DNA of 64,000 nucleotides from Methylovirgula sp. Its GTDB lineage: Bacteria; Pseudomonadota; Alphaproteobacteria; Rhizobiales; Beijerinckiaceae. The position numbers and the translations under genes were made by a program. Below the pieces are notes generated by a model. It saw only the letters and a list, made by a program, of their open reading frames with translations, was not told the DNA's origin and searched no databases. The stretch covers positions 2,788,501-2,852,500 of the forward strand of contig NZ_JBBCGP010000001.1 of the NCBI RefSeq assembly GCF_037200945.1, read 5' to 3'. Below, piece after piece: positions 38,860 through 46,917 of this stretch (positions are counted from its first letter, which is position 1; the number at the start of each line of letters is the position of its first letter).

Positions 38860-39633
38860 TGGTTCGCCTTCTTCGATTAAGCGTTCGACGACAGCCTGGG
38901 GTTCGCCAAAGGTCACAAGGCTAGCCGGCAACCCTATCAAGAGCAGCGGACATGGATTTCCAACGCCGCGGCGAACGCGATCTTCCAATTTGCGCCAATG
39001 CGTCGTGGCTGCCCCGAATTTGTCTTGCACGAACGATGCGGCCCATGCCTGTGCAAAAGTGGTTTCTCCGTGCTGGCGACGAGCATAATCCTTACGCTGG
39101 CGAATGGTCGGGTTTAGGCCGATTTGTTCGAGGTCAGCAATTCCGTTGATGTTCTTTTCGGTAGCAAACCGAAGAACCATTGAACGCATTTCGTCTTGAA
39201 GAGAAACGCCGCGCGTGATGAGAATGCCTAGTGAAATTGCACCGTCAGCGTGAAGCCGCTTGTAGTTCTCAAGGTCTCGGTCGAAGAACGGGTCTTTGTT
39301 GTTCCATTCGATCTCGAGAGACAGCAAACCAGCGGCAAATCTGGCGATATGATCTACCTCGTGCGAAATCGATTCACGGGCTACGCCGTCGATTGTCCGC
39401 CGCACCTCAAATTTGTGTTTGCGCCATCCGTGTTCATGGAGAGCTCGGCGTAGTCGTTGTGTTCCTTTGGTTTCGCCGCCGCCAGACCCAATAATTTCCT
39501 CAATCGGTATCGTTGAACCCAGCAGGATAGTTTGAAGTTGGTTGGCAACCTCAGGAAAATCGACGCGAAGAATTGCTTCGGCGTGAGAATGGCATTCGAC
39601 CTGGAAGCCGTGGGCACGGAGGGATTCAAACAT
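38848..39633 (-). CDS. Type II restriction endonuclease, BglII/BstYI-like
   Basis: This 261-residue protein contains the hallmark LEIEWNNKDPFFDRDLENYKRLH (residues 106-128) of the BglII/BstYI family. Candidate catalytic residues are Asp94 (HEVDHIARF) and Glu107/Glu109 (LEIEWNN) of a PD-(D/E)xK fold. BglII cuts AGATCT and BstYI cuts RGATCY, so a GATC-centred site is plausible but not proved. A TGA two codons before ATG 39633 fixes the start, although the GAGG ribosome site is unusually close. Gene and partner methyltransferase are tail to tail with a 12-base overlap. Confidence 0.85.
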   Translation of the reverse strand: MFESLRAHGFQVECHSHAEAILRVDFPEVANQLQTILLGSTIPIEEIIGSGGGETKGTQRLRRALHEHGWRKHKFEVRRTIDGVARESISHEVDHIARFAAGLLSLEIEWNNKDPFFDRDLENYKRLHADGAISLGILITRGVSLQDEMRSMVLRFATEKNINGIADLEQIGLNPTIRQRKDYARRQHGETTFAQAWAASFVQDKFGAATTHWRKLEDRVRRGVGNPCPLLLIGLPASLVTFGEPQAVVERLIEEGEPSVD

Positions 39634-39695
39634 ACCTCAATGGTAGGCATAAGCTTAGCTTCTGTCACCTTTGTCGCAGCATGCCTCGAAGGTCT

Positions 39696-39866
39696 TCAAT
39701 CTCCGTTCGCCAAAACGTGCTCCAGGTTCGCGAAGAACTTCTGCCAGCCGAATTTGGCGCCCTGATAAGCCTGTTCCTGATCGGGTCGGAAGCCGACCCG
39801 TTCCGCGCAGATGCGTCCCGGCGCTTGTCGGCGCAAGTGTCCATGTCACGACACTCTCAAGCCTAT
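39696..39866 (-). pseudogene. Remnant of an SRPBCC/AHSA1-domain gene
   Basis: On the minus strand, about 55 codons match the C-terminal end of AHSA1-type SRPBCC proteins: VVTWTLAPTSAGTHLR, then after a one-base shift near 39803 VGFRPDQEQAYQGAKFGWQ and KFFANLEHVLANGD, ending at TGA 39696-39698. The first two-thirds of the gene are missing. Truncation plus frameshift show a decayed gene. It lies between the restriction island and a strong palindrome. Confidence 0.75.
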
Positions 39867-39872
39867 GGCTAA

Positions 39873-39910
39873 ATATATGAAGCTAAACTTTACAGCTTAT
39901 CTTCATATAT
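39873..39910. repeat. Strong AT-rich inverted repeat
   Basis: ATATATGAAG (39873-39882) and CTTCATATAT (39901-39910) are a perfect 10-base inverted repeat around 18 bases. A nested AAGCT...AGCTT lies inside. It sits at the truncated edge of the SRPBCC remnant and reaches the start of the AbrB-type gene. It resembles an operator of ArsR- or TetR-type regulators, which often control SRPBCC genes, but could also mark a recombination boundary. Confidence 0.5.
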
Positions 39911-41042
39911 GTTATCTCCGCACATGACCCACGAAAATGCACCCGACGGACTCGCCCGCACGCTCACTCTCGCGGGCAAGCCCCGCGTTCTTCAATGGCT
40001 TGTCCTCATCCTCATCACATTCCTGGTCATCGCGATTTTGGAGCGCGTACATCTTCCGGCGGCGCTGCTGCTCGGTGCGATGGTCGCGGCCATTTTCGCC
40101 GCCGCACAGGCGGCCGAGATCAAGGTGCCGGGCGTCGCTTTCATTCTCGCGCAGGGCACCGTCGGCGCCATGGTCGCACGGGTGCTGAAACCGTCGATCC
40201 TGACGGAAATTCGCTCCGACTGGCTATTGTTTTTCGTCGCCGTTTTTGCCGTGATCGCCGCCAGCGCGGCGCTCGGCTGGCTGTTGGCATGGCGGCGCGT
40301 CTTGCCCGGCTCGACCGCTTTGTGGGGCTCGTTCCCGGGCGCGGCGACGGTGATGGCCCTTATGGCCGAGGCCTATGGCGCCGACATCCGCCTTGTCGCG
40401 CTGATGCAATATCTGCGTGTGGTCTGCGTCGCGATGACGGCCTCGCTCGTCGCGGCGATCTGGGCGCATGGCGGCGGCCCGGTCGCGCCGATCGAATGGT
40501 TTCCGCATCTCGACCCGAAATCTTTTGCCGAGACGCTGCTACTTGCTTTCGGCGGCGCGCTGATCGCGCCGAAACTGCGCATTCCCGCCGGCTCGCTGCT
40601 TTTGCCGCTGGCGCTCGGCGCTTGGCTTAACGGCGCGGGCATCGTCACGATTCAGCTACCGCCGTGGCTGCTTGCCATGAGCTATGCCGTGGTTGGCTGG
40701 AGCATTGGCCTACGTTTCACGCGGCCCATTCTCGTTTACGCCGCGCGTGTTCTGCCGCGCATCCTTTTGTCCATCGTCGCGTTGATCGTCATCTGCGCTC
40801 TGTTCGGTGTCGTTCTGGCGAAAGTGGCGCATGTCGACATGCTGACGGCCTATCTCGCGACAAGTCCGGGTGGTGCCGATTCCGTCGCGATCATTGCCGC
40901 TTCGACCAAGGTCGATGTCCCGTTTGTGATGGCTCTTCAGACCGCGCGCTTTGTTATTGTGCTGTTGATCGGGCCGCGGCTGGCGCGGTTCGTCGCCGAA
41001 CACACCGGGTTCGCGGAGACGCCCCATGAATCCAAAGTTTGA
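39909..41042 (+). CDS. AbrB-family inner-membrane transporter (PF05145 type)
   Basis: This 377-residue protein has about nine or ten membrane helices and duplicated halves. Family hallmarks are LWGSFPGAATVMALMAEAYGAD in the first half and TSPGGADSVAIIAASTKVDVPFVMALQ in the second. These proteins were once mislabelled 'ammonia monooxygenase'. They are probably small-molecule transporters and are unrelated to the AbrB DNA-binding regulator. ATG 39909 or 39924 could be the start; neither has a ribosome site, and the upstream palindrome touches the first. The 3' end overlaps the next gene by 17 bases. Confidence 0.88.
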   Translation: MLSPHMTHENAPDGLARTLTLAGKPRVLQWLVLILITFLVIAILERVHLPAALLLGAMVAAIFAAAQAAEIKVPGVAFILAQGTVGAMVARVLKPSILTEIRSDWLLFFVAVFAVIAASAALGWLLAWRRVLPGSTALWGSFPGAATVMALMAEAYGADIRLVALMQYLRVVCVAMTASLVAAIWAHGGGPVAPIEWFPHLDPKSFAETLLLAFGGALIAPKLRIPAGSLLLPLALGAWLNGAGIVTIQLPPWLLAMSYAVVGWSIGLRFTRPILVYAARVLPRILLSIVALIVICALFGVVLAKVAHVDMLTAYLATSPGGADSVAIIAASTKVDVPFVMALQTARFVIVLLIGPRLARFVAEHTGFAETPHESKV

Positions 41043-41601
41043 GCGTGCCATCGGGAAATTGCTGCGCGGTGTACGCGCCAACGAAAAATATCTGGCCCTC
41101 AACGATCATCGCTTCACCACGACGCCAGTCAGTATTTCGCTGACAAGTTCGGCGTTTGTCGAAGGCAGCGCCATGCCGAAGCGTTATGCGGGGCAGGGCG
41201 TCGGCGACAATCTTTCGCCGCCCCTCGGCTGGGCCGATCTGCCTGCCGCGACACGCGAACTCGTCCTCATTATGCAAGACCCCGATGCGCCGCTGCCGCG
41301 TCCAGTGACGCATGTTGCCGTGACCGGTATTCCGGTCGGCTGGACAGGATTGGCTGAGGGCGCGCTTGCCGCGACGGCCGGGCCGCCGCTTGCCTTCGTG
41401 CAGGGCAGCTTCGGCCGCACCGGCTATGCAGGGCCGCGGCCGGTCCTCGGCCACGGCGCGCACCGCTATGTGTTCCAGCTCTTTGCCTTGAGCCGCAGCC
41501 TCGTTCTGCCGCCACAGCCCAAGCTCGATCTCGTGCTGAGCGGCATCGCCGATACGTTGCTGGCGCGCGGCGTTCTGGTCGGCACGTACGAGCGAAGTTA
41601 G
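41026..41601 (+). CDS. YbhB/YbcL-type phosphatidylethanolamine-binding protein
   Basis: This 191-residue protein is of the PEBP (Raf kinase inhibitor-like) family. The ligand-pocket motifs are present: GDNLSPPLGWADLP and LIMQDPDAPLPRPVTHVAVTGIP, then GYAGPRPVLGHGAHRYVFQLFAL. It has no signal peptide. Bacterial members have no settled function. It overlaps the upstream transporter by 17 bases, so the two are translated together. It ends directly at a palindromic repeat. Confidence 0.9.
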   Translation: MNPKFERAIGKLLRGVRANEKYLALNDHRFTTTPVSISLTSSAFVEGSAMPKRYAGQGVGDNLSPPLGWADLPAATRELVLIMQDPDAPLPRPVTHVAVTGIPVGWTGLAEGALAATAGPPLAFVQGSFGRTGYAGPRPVLGHGAHRYVFQLFALSRSLVLPPQPKLDLVLSGIADTLLARGVLVGTYERS

Positions 41602-41602
41602 C

Positions 41603-41677
41603 CGTCATTGCGAGGAGCGAAAGCGGCGAAGCAATCCAGTCTTTTCTCTGGATTGCTTCGCTCCGCTCGCAATGACG
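41603..41677. repeat. Rhizobiales-type palindromic repeat, copy 1
   Basis: This 75-base palindrome begins CGTCATTGCGAG (41603-41614) and ends CTCGCAATGACG (41666-41677). Inside, GAAGCAATCCAG mirrors CTGGATTGCTTC around CTTTTCT. It lies between two convergent genes, where it could act as a transcription stop. A second copy is at 50803-50880. Confidence 0.85.
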
Positions 41678-41678
41678 A

Positions 41679-42536
41679 CTACAGCCCGCGCCGCCAGGCG
41701 ATGACCTCCGCCCGTTGTTCGCCAAGGCCCTCGCCGCCGAGTGTCACGATATCGCCGGGCTTGAGCCAGACCGGCGGCTTCATGCCCATCCCAACGCCGG
41801 GCGGCGTGCCGGTGACGATCACGTCGCCGGGCTCCAGCACCATGAAGTGCGAGAGGTACGACACAAGCTTGCGGACGTTGAAGATCATCGTCTTCGTGCT
41901 GCCCGTCTGCCGCCGCTCGCCGTTGACGTCGAGCCACAAATTGATGCGCTGCGGATTGGGAACCTCGTCGCGAGTCGCGAGCCAGGGACCGAGAGGCCCG
42001 AAGCTCGGCGCGCCTTTGCCTTTGCCCCATTGGCTGCCGCCGCGATCGATCTGAAAGCTGCGTTCGGACACGTCATTGGCGAGGCAATAGCCGGCCACGT
42101 GATCGAACGCGGCACGCTCGCTGATGTAATGCGCGCGTGCGCCAATGACGATCGCGAGTTCAACTTCCCAATCGAGTTTCTCGCTACCTTTTGGCTCGAT
42201 GATCGGATCATGTGGGCCGCTGATCGAATTGGCTGCTTTGAAGAAGACGATCGGCTCTTTCGGGATCGGTAAGCCGGCTTCCGCAGCGTGGTCGCCGTAG
42301 TTGAGACCGATGCCGATGTAATTGATGGGTCGGGCGACGGGTGCGCCGAGGCGGGGGCGGCCACGAACAAGCGGCAAGCGCGACAGCCGCGTGCGGGCGA
42401 GTTTCTGAAGGAATTTGTCGCCGAGATATTCGCCGGTGAAATCCGGCACGATGGTGCTGACGTCACGGATCTTGCCATCCTCGTCGAGGAGTCCGGGCTT
42501 TTCCTTGCCGGGTTGTCCGTAACGTACGAGTTTCAT
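41679..42536 (-). CDS. Fumarylacetoacetate hydrolase family protein
   Basis: This 285-residue protein has the FAH fold used for hydrolysis, decarboxylation or tautomerisation of beta-keto acids. It contains YIGIGLNYGDHAAEAG, PIVFFKAANSISGP, DWEVELAIVIG (metal-binding acids) and GDVIVTGTPPGVG. ATG 42536 fits the family start MKLVRYG. The open frame continues 69 codons upstream without homology. The specific substrate is not clear; oxaloacetate and acylpyruvates are common in this family. It lies between two unrelated plus-strand genes. Confidence 0.92.
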   Translation of the reverse strand: MKLVRYGQPGKEKPGLLDEDGKIRDVSTIVPDFTGEYLGDKFLQKLARTRLSRLPLVRGRPRLGAPVARPINYIGIGLNYGDHAAEAGLPIPKEPIVFFKAANSISGPHDPIIEPKGSEKLDWEVELAIVIGARAHYISERAAFDHVAGYCLANDVSERSFQIDRGGSQWGKGKGAPSFGPLGPWLATRDEVPNPQRINLWLDVNGERRQTGSTKTMIFNVRKLVSYLSHFMVLEPGDVIVTGTPPGVGMGMKPPVWLKPGDIVTLGGEGLGEQRAEVIAWRRGL

Positions 42537-42708
42537 TCCACTTCCCCCCAATTGTTCCGTGAGATTGTTCCATAGACCGCCATGGGCTGGCCGTCGAGAG
42601 CCGTGCGCCGCGTGCTGGAGCGGGCAAAGCTGATAGAAAACGACATAAACCCGCGCGATAGTCGCCCGCGGAAGCCGGGCGGTACCCGGCGAACCTGGAG
42701 TACAGCGC

Positions 42709-43533
42709 ATGAGTACGGTCAAGACCAAGGACGGCGTCCACATCTTCTACAAGGACTGGGGCAAGGGCCAACCGATCGTGTTCAGCCATGGCTGGCCGTT
42801 ATCGGCCGATGATTGGGACGCGCAGATGCTGTTCTTCCTCAATCACGGTTATCGCGTCATTGCGCATGACCGTCGTGGCCATGGGCGCTCGACGCAAACG
42901 AGTGATGGTCATGACATGGATCATTATGCCGACGACCTTGCGGCCGTGGTTGAACATCTCGATCTGCATGATGCCATTCACGTCGGCCATTCGACCGGCG
43001 GCGGCGAGGTGGTGCATTATCTTGCGCGCCACGGCGAAGGGCGCGCCGTCAAGGCAGCGCTGATCAGCGCGGTGCCACCGTTGATGGTGAAAACGGACAC
43101 CAACCCCGGCGGCTTGCCGAAAGCGGTCTTCGATGATTTGCAAGCGCAGCTCGCCGCCAATCGCTCGAAGTTCTATCGCGATCTGCCGGAAGGGCCGTTC
43201 TACGGCTACAACCGGCCTGGCGCGAAATCGTCGGAAGCGACCATCGCAAACTGGTGGCGTCAGGGCATGATGGGCGGCGCGAAAGCGCACTACGATGGCA
43301 TCGTCGCCTTTTCGCAGACCGATTTCACCGAGGACTTAAAGGAGATCAATGTGCCGGTGCTGGTGATGCACAGCGAAGACGATCAGATCGTCCCTTACGC
43401 TGATGCAGGTCCATTATCCGCGAAACTGCTGAAGAACGGCACTTTGAAAACCTACAAGAATTATCCGCATGGCATGCCGACGACGGAAGCGCCGACGATC
43501 AACGCCGATCTGTTGGCTTTCTTGAAAGCCTAA
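42709..43533 (+). CDS. Alpha/beta hydrolase, non-heme chloroperoxidase-like
   Basis: This 274-residue enzyme has the catalytic triad Ser95 (GHSTGGGE), Asp225 ([10 protein letters not shown]) and His254 (YPHGMPTT), and the oxyanion segment [13 protein letters not shown]. These are hallmarks of the cofactor-free haloperoxidase/esterase branch. It is cytoplasmic and lacks a signal peptide. The natural substrate is unknown. It stands alone, convergent with the PHA synthase gene 38 bases away. Confidence 0.93.
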   Translation: MSTVKTKDGVHIFYKDWGKGQPIVFSHGWPLSADDWDAQMLFFLNHGYRVIAHDRRGHGRSTQTSDGHDMDHYADDLAAVVEHLDLHDAIHVGHSTGGGEVVHYLARHGEGRAVKAALISAVPPLMVKTDTNPGGLPKAVFDDLQAQLAANRSKFYRDLPEGPFYGYNRPGAKSSEATIANWWRQGMMGGAKAHYDGIVAFSQTDFTEDLKEINVPVLVMHSEDDQIVPYADAGPLSAKLLKNGTLKTYKNYPHGMPTTEAPTINADLLAFLKA

Positions 43534-43571
43534 CAAGTGACGCCGCGCTGGGATATCCGGCGCGGCGCTGA

Positions 43572-45431
43572 CTACGCTTTCGCGCGCACATAAGTGCCGG
43601 GCGCATCGCAGAGCGGCATAAGCGCATCGCCGCCGGGTTCGCGCGCCGCCACCTTTTTCGGAGCTTGCGCGGCGATCCATTCGGCCCAATCCGGCCACCA
43701 GCTTCCGGGATGTTCTTTGGCCGCCTTCAGCCAATCCTCGTACGTGCCGTTCAGCGCGCCGCCCGTCCAATATTGATATTTCGGCTTGGTGACGGGGTTG
43801 ATGACGCCGGCGATATGGCCGGAGCCGGCGACGACGAAGCGCACATCGCCGCCAAACATGCGCATGCCGGTGAAGACTGAACTTGCGGGTGCGATATGAT
43901 CCTCGCGCGTCGCGAGGCTGTAGGTCGGAATCTTGATATCGGGCAAATGCACGGCCTCGCCGCGGATGTTCAGCCGCCCGCGGCTCAATTTATTTTCGAG
44001 GTAGCAATTGCGCAGATAGAACGAATGGCAGGCCGCCGTCATCCGTGTCGCATCGGAATTCCACGTCAGGAGATCGAATGCCATCGGCGATTGGCCGCGG
44101 ATGTAATTGTTGACGACGAAAGACCAGATCAGATCGTTCGGCCGCAGCATGTTGAAGACGTTCGCCATCTTGGCGCCGTCGAGATAGCCTTTCTCGGCCA
44201 TGCTTTCTTCGAGGGCGCTGATCTGGGCTTCATCGATGAAGACGCGGAGGTCGCCGGCGTCGGCAAAATCGGTTTGTGTCGTGAAGAATGTCGCGCTTGC
44301 GATGCGGCGGTCGTTCTTGCGCGCCATATAAGCGAGCGCGATCGAGAGTAGGGTGCCCCCGACACAATAGCCGAGCGCATTGACTTCGGATTCACCCGTA
44401 ACTTCGGCGATGACGTCGAGCACCGTCATGATGCTCTCGTCGATATAGGCCTCGAAATCCTTGTCGCGATGGCGTGCGTCGGGATTGACCCAGGAGATCA
44501 AAAAGACCGTGTGGCCCTGCTCGACGGCATAGCGAACGAAGCTTTTGTCCGGGTTGAGATCGAGGATGTAGTATTTGTTGATCCACGGCGGGACGATCAG
44601 CAGCGGCCGTTTGAACACCGTCTCCGTCGTCGGCGTGTACTGGATCAATTCCATCAGATCGTTGCGGATGATCACCTTGCCCGGAGTTGCCGCCATGTTG
44701 ACGCCGAGCACGAATTTCGAGGAATCGCTTTGCCTGATGCGCAGCGAACCATTGCCAGCCTTGATATCGGCGGCGAGATTGGCGATGCCGCGCGCAAGAT
44801 TGTCGCCGCTCGACGCGAGCGTTTCGTGCAGTAGCTCCGGATTGGTCGCGACGAAATTCGACGGCGATAAGGCGCTTGCCAATTGCCGCAGATAGAATTG
44901 CGCCTTGAGCTTCGTCATCGGGTCGGTCTCAGTGCGCGCGACGAGATCCTCGACCCATTGTGTTGCGATGGCGTGGGCCTGACGCAGGAAATCAAACAGC
45001 GGACTTTCCTGCCATTGCGGTGCGGCAAAGCGCTTATCGCCCGGCGCGACCGGAACGACAGGTCGCACAATTTCGCCGGACATGCGGCGGAACGTCTGCT
45101 CCCATAGCGAAAGAAAATGCTCGGCAAGCTCGGCGCGCGCCGCGTTCGTGCGCTCGATGTCCGAGAGCCAATATTCGGCGATGCGGCCGAAGGCCTGAAC
45201 CGCATCGACGACGCTTTCGGAAAAGCCGCTCACCGACCGATCGGCCTGCGGCCGCAACATGACAGACAGCGCCTGGCCACCCTGTTCGATGAGCGTGGCA
45301 AGATTTTTCGACAGCCGGGCGAAATCGATCTTCGGGGCGTCGGCGATGGACGGTTCGACCTGCGGCAGAACTGTCCGGTCGGGCGCGGCTACAGGCTTGG
45401 TCAATTCCGGCGGCAACACAGCCTCGTTCAC
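43572..45431 (-). CDS. phaC: Class I poly(3-hydroxyalkanoate) synthase
   Basis: This enzyme polymerises 3-hydroxyacyl-CoA into storage polyester granules. The lipase-like box holds the catalytic Cys356 (NALGYCVGG). The acidic and His parts of the triad follow in DLRVFIDE and SGHIAGVINPV, and the family segment PLLIVPPWINKYYILDL is clear. From GTG 45431 it is 619 residues, close to the usual class I length. This start has GGGAGGAAAG upstream. A GTG at 45539 in the same frame would add 36 Lys/Arg-rich residues and has no ribosome site. No phasin, phaA or phaB lies next to it. A perfect palindrome sits upstream. Confidence 0.94.
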   Translation of the reverse strand: MNEAVLPPELTKPVAAPDRTVLPQVEPSIADAPKIDFARLSKNLATLIEQGGQALSVMLRPQADRSVSGFSESVVDAVQAFGRIAEYWLSDIERTNAARAELAEHFLSLWEQTFRRMSGEIVRPVVPVAPGDKRFAAPQWQESPLFDFLRQAHAIATQWVEDLVARTETDPMTKLKAQFYLRQLASALSPSNFVATNPELLHETLASSGDNLARGIANLAADIKAGNGSLRIRQSDSSKFVLGVNMAATPGKVIIRNDLMELIQYTPTTETVFKRPLLIVPPWINKYYILDLNPDKSFVRYAVEQGHTVFLISWVNPDARHRDKDFEAYIDESIMTVLDVIAEVTGESEVNALGYCVGGTLLSIALAYMARKNDRRIASATFFTTQTDFADAGDLRVFIDEAQISALEESMAEKGYLDGAKMANVFNMLRPNDLIWSFVVNNYIRGQSPMAFDLLTWNSDATRMTAACHSFYLRNCYLENKLSRGRLNIRGEAVHLPDIKIPTYSLATREDHIAPASSVFTGMRMFGGDVRFVVAGSGHIAGVINPVTKPKYQYWTGGALNGTYEDWLKAAKEHPGSWWPDWAEWIAAQAPKKVAAREPGGDALMPLCDAPGTYVRAKA

Positions 45432-45566
45432 GGACGCTTTCCTCCCGGCAGCCGAGCGGGGCCGCCCCGCCCCCGGGGCGCGCTTCTGGCTGGGGCTGCG
45501 TGCCCTTCGCCGCTTGGCCGTTGCTGTTTCCTTAACCACTCAACCACCGCGCCATGATAGGGCTTT

Positions 45567-45584
45567 ATTCCCTCCTTAGGGAAT
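45567..45584. promoter_or_regulatory. Palindrome upstream of phaC
   Basis: ATTCCCT (45567-45573) and AGGGAAT (45578-45584) form a perfect inverted repeat with a 4-base loop in the gap between phaC and the divergent secreted-protein gene. It could be an operator for either gene. The regulator is unknown. Confidence 0.3.
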
Positions 45585-45636
45585 AGGGGTCGCGGGGCTG
45601 CGGGACAACCGCGCATTAAGCCGGACATGTAGAGAG

Positions 45637-46149
45637 ATGTGGACTTCCCGGACGGCATTTCAAATAGGTTTGGGAATAGCTCTATCAGGGCTGTTGACCC
45701 TTGCTTCAGCGCAAGCGCAGCAAGCCGATTCGTCTCAGCCTGCGGCTTCGTCTCACCCCCCCGCGAAAAAGACGCCACAGCCTTATGGCGGCGGCACGCC
45801 GCTCGACGTCATTCTGCATAACAAGTTCTGGGTGACTCCGCCGCCGATGGCCCCCTTCGTGAAGGCGGCGCGGCCGCCCGAGGCGACGCTCGAATATACG
45901 CCGACCTCCGAAAAGGAGGCGAAGCGTCCGGCATTACGCGATGCGGCGCAGTTGCAGCAGTTGCAAGACGAGCTCGAAGACGGCGGTGCGCATAATGAAA
46001 CCGTCACGAAGGCGAAGGTCCGGCATTTTCAAGCCGTGCCGAAAAAGGTCGTGGCGAAGAAAGTCGCGACAAAGAAGCTGAAGAAAAAGACGCTCGCATC
46101 GTCACCAATGCGTATTACACCGACATCGGTTGCGGACCCGCGAAGCTGA
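45637..46149 (+). CDS. Hypothetical secreted protein with Lys-rich C-terminus
   Basis: This 170-residue protein has an N-terminal signal peptide (about residues 1-27, ending SAQAQQA), a Pro/Ala/Ser-rich stretch, and a conserved-looking middle (GGGTPLDVILHNKFWVTPPP, VKAARPP). A basic tail (KKVVAKKVATKKLKKKT) follows. I do not recognise the family. It probably resides in the periplasm. The end overlaps the end of the convergent SDR gene by 35 bases. It is divergent from phaC, but no functional link is evident. Confidence 0.7.
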   Translation: MWTSRTAFQIGLGIALSGLLTLASAQAQQADSSQPAASSHPPAKKTPQPYGGGTPLDVILHNKFWVTPPPMAPFVKAARPPEATLEYTPTSEKEAKRPALRDAAQLQQLQDELEDGGAHNETVTKAKVRHFQAVPKKVVAKKVATKKLKKKTLASSPMRITPTSVADPRS

Positions 46150-46894
46150 GAATTTCATCGCTCGGGAAGTCGTACAGTTTGCCGGTTTGTACCGATGACG
46201 GCAGCAGGAATTGCAAAAGCTTTGGCGCCAGATCCTCGGGCGTCTTGAGCGTCAACGGGTCTTCGCCTGGCATGGCCTTGGCGCGCATCCGCGTACGTAG
46301 CGGCCCCGGATTGGCCAGCATGACTTTTACGTTGGAGGTTGTCTCGGTCTCTGCAGCATAGGTCCGCGCCAAAGCATCGAGCGCAGCTTTGGAAACGGCA
46401 TAGCCACCCCAATAGGGCCGGTAGTCGGCGCGGTGCGCTATGCCGGACGTGATGAACAGAACCCGTCCTGTCTCGGCCGCCCGCAGCGGCATATCGAGCG
46501 CGCGGATCAACCGCCAGTTCGCGGTGACGTTGACGGCGATGACTTTGTCCCAATCTTGCGGATCGATATGCGAAAGCGGCGTGACGGCGCCGAGTTCGCC
46601 TGCGTTGCCGACGAAGATGTCGAGCTTTTTCCATCGCTCGTGAATGGCCGCGCCGAGACGGTCGAGCGCGTCGAAATCCGTCAGGTCACAGGGGACGAGT
46701 GTCGCCTCGCTGCCCGCAGCACGAATCGCATCGTCAAGCTCTTCCAGAGCGCCCTGGGTACGGGCGAGGGCGATGACATGCGCACCGGCGCGGGCGAGTT
46801 CGAGAGCGAGCGCATGGCCAATGCCGCGCGAGGCACCGGTGACAAGCGCCACGCGACCGGAGAATGGCTGCGCCCGAGGACTCTGCTCAGCCAT
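46115..46894 (-). CDS. SDR family oxidoreductase
   Basis: This 259-residue short-chain dehydrogenase has cofactor motif TGASRGIG (residues 19-26), NAG (97-99), and catalytic Ser150, Tyr165 and Lys169 (YAVSK). It belongs to the group often found directly downstream of purF in Rhizobiales and is read in the same direction, 23 bases after purF. The NNAG motif reads GNAG here. The substrate is unknown. Confidence 0.92.
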   Translation of the reverse strand: MAEQSPRAQPFSGRVALVTGASRGIGHALALELARAGAHVIALARTQGALEELDDAIRAAGSEATLVPCDLTDFDALDRLGAAIHERWKKLDIFVGNAGELGAVTPLSHIDPQDWDKVIAVNVTANWRLIRALDMPLRAAETGRVLFITSGIAHRADYRPYWGGYAVSKAALDALARTYAAETETTSNVKVMLANPGPLRTRMRAKAMPGEDPLTLKTPEDLAPKLLQFLLPSSVQTGKLYDFPSDEILSFAGPQPMSV

Positions 46895-46917
46895 GTTGGA
46901 TCTCTAGATGATTGCGG

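Noticed and set aside
38848..39633. Reading the restriction gene neighbourhood as a larger defence island or prophage
   Set aside because: Only two defence genes are present, with no integrase, att-like direct repeats, phage genes or further defence families nearby.
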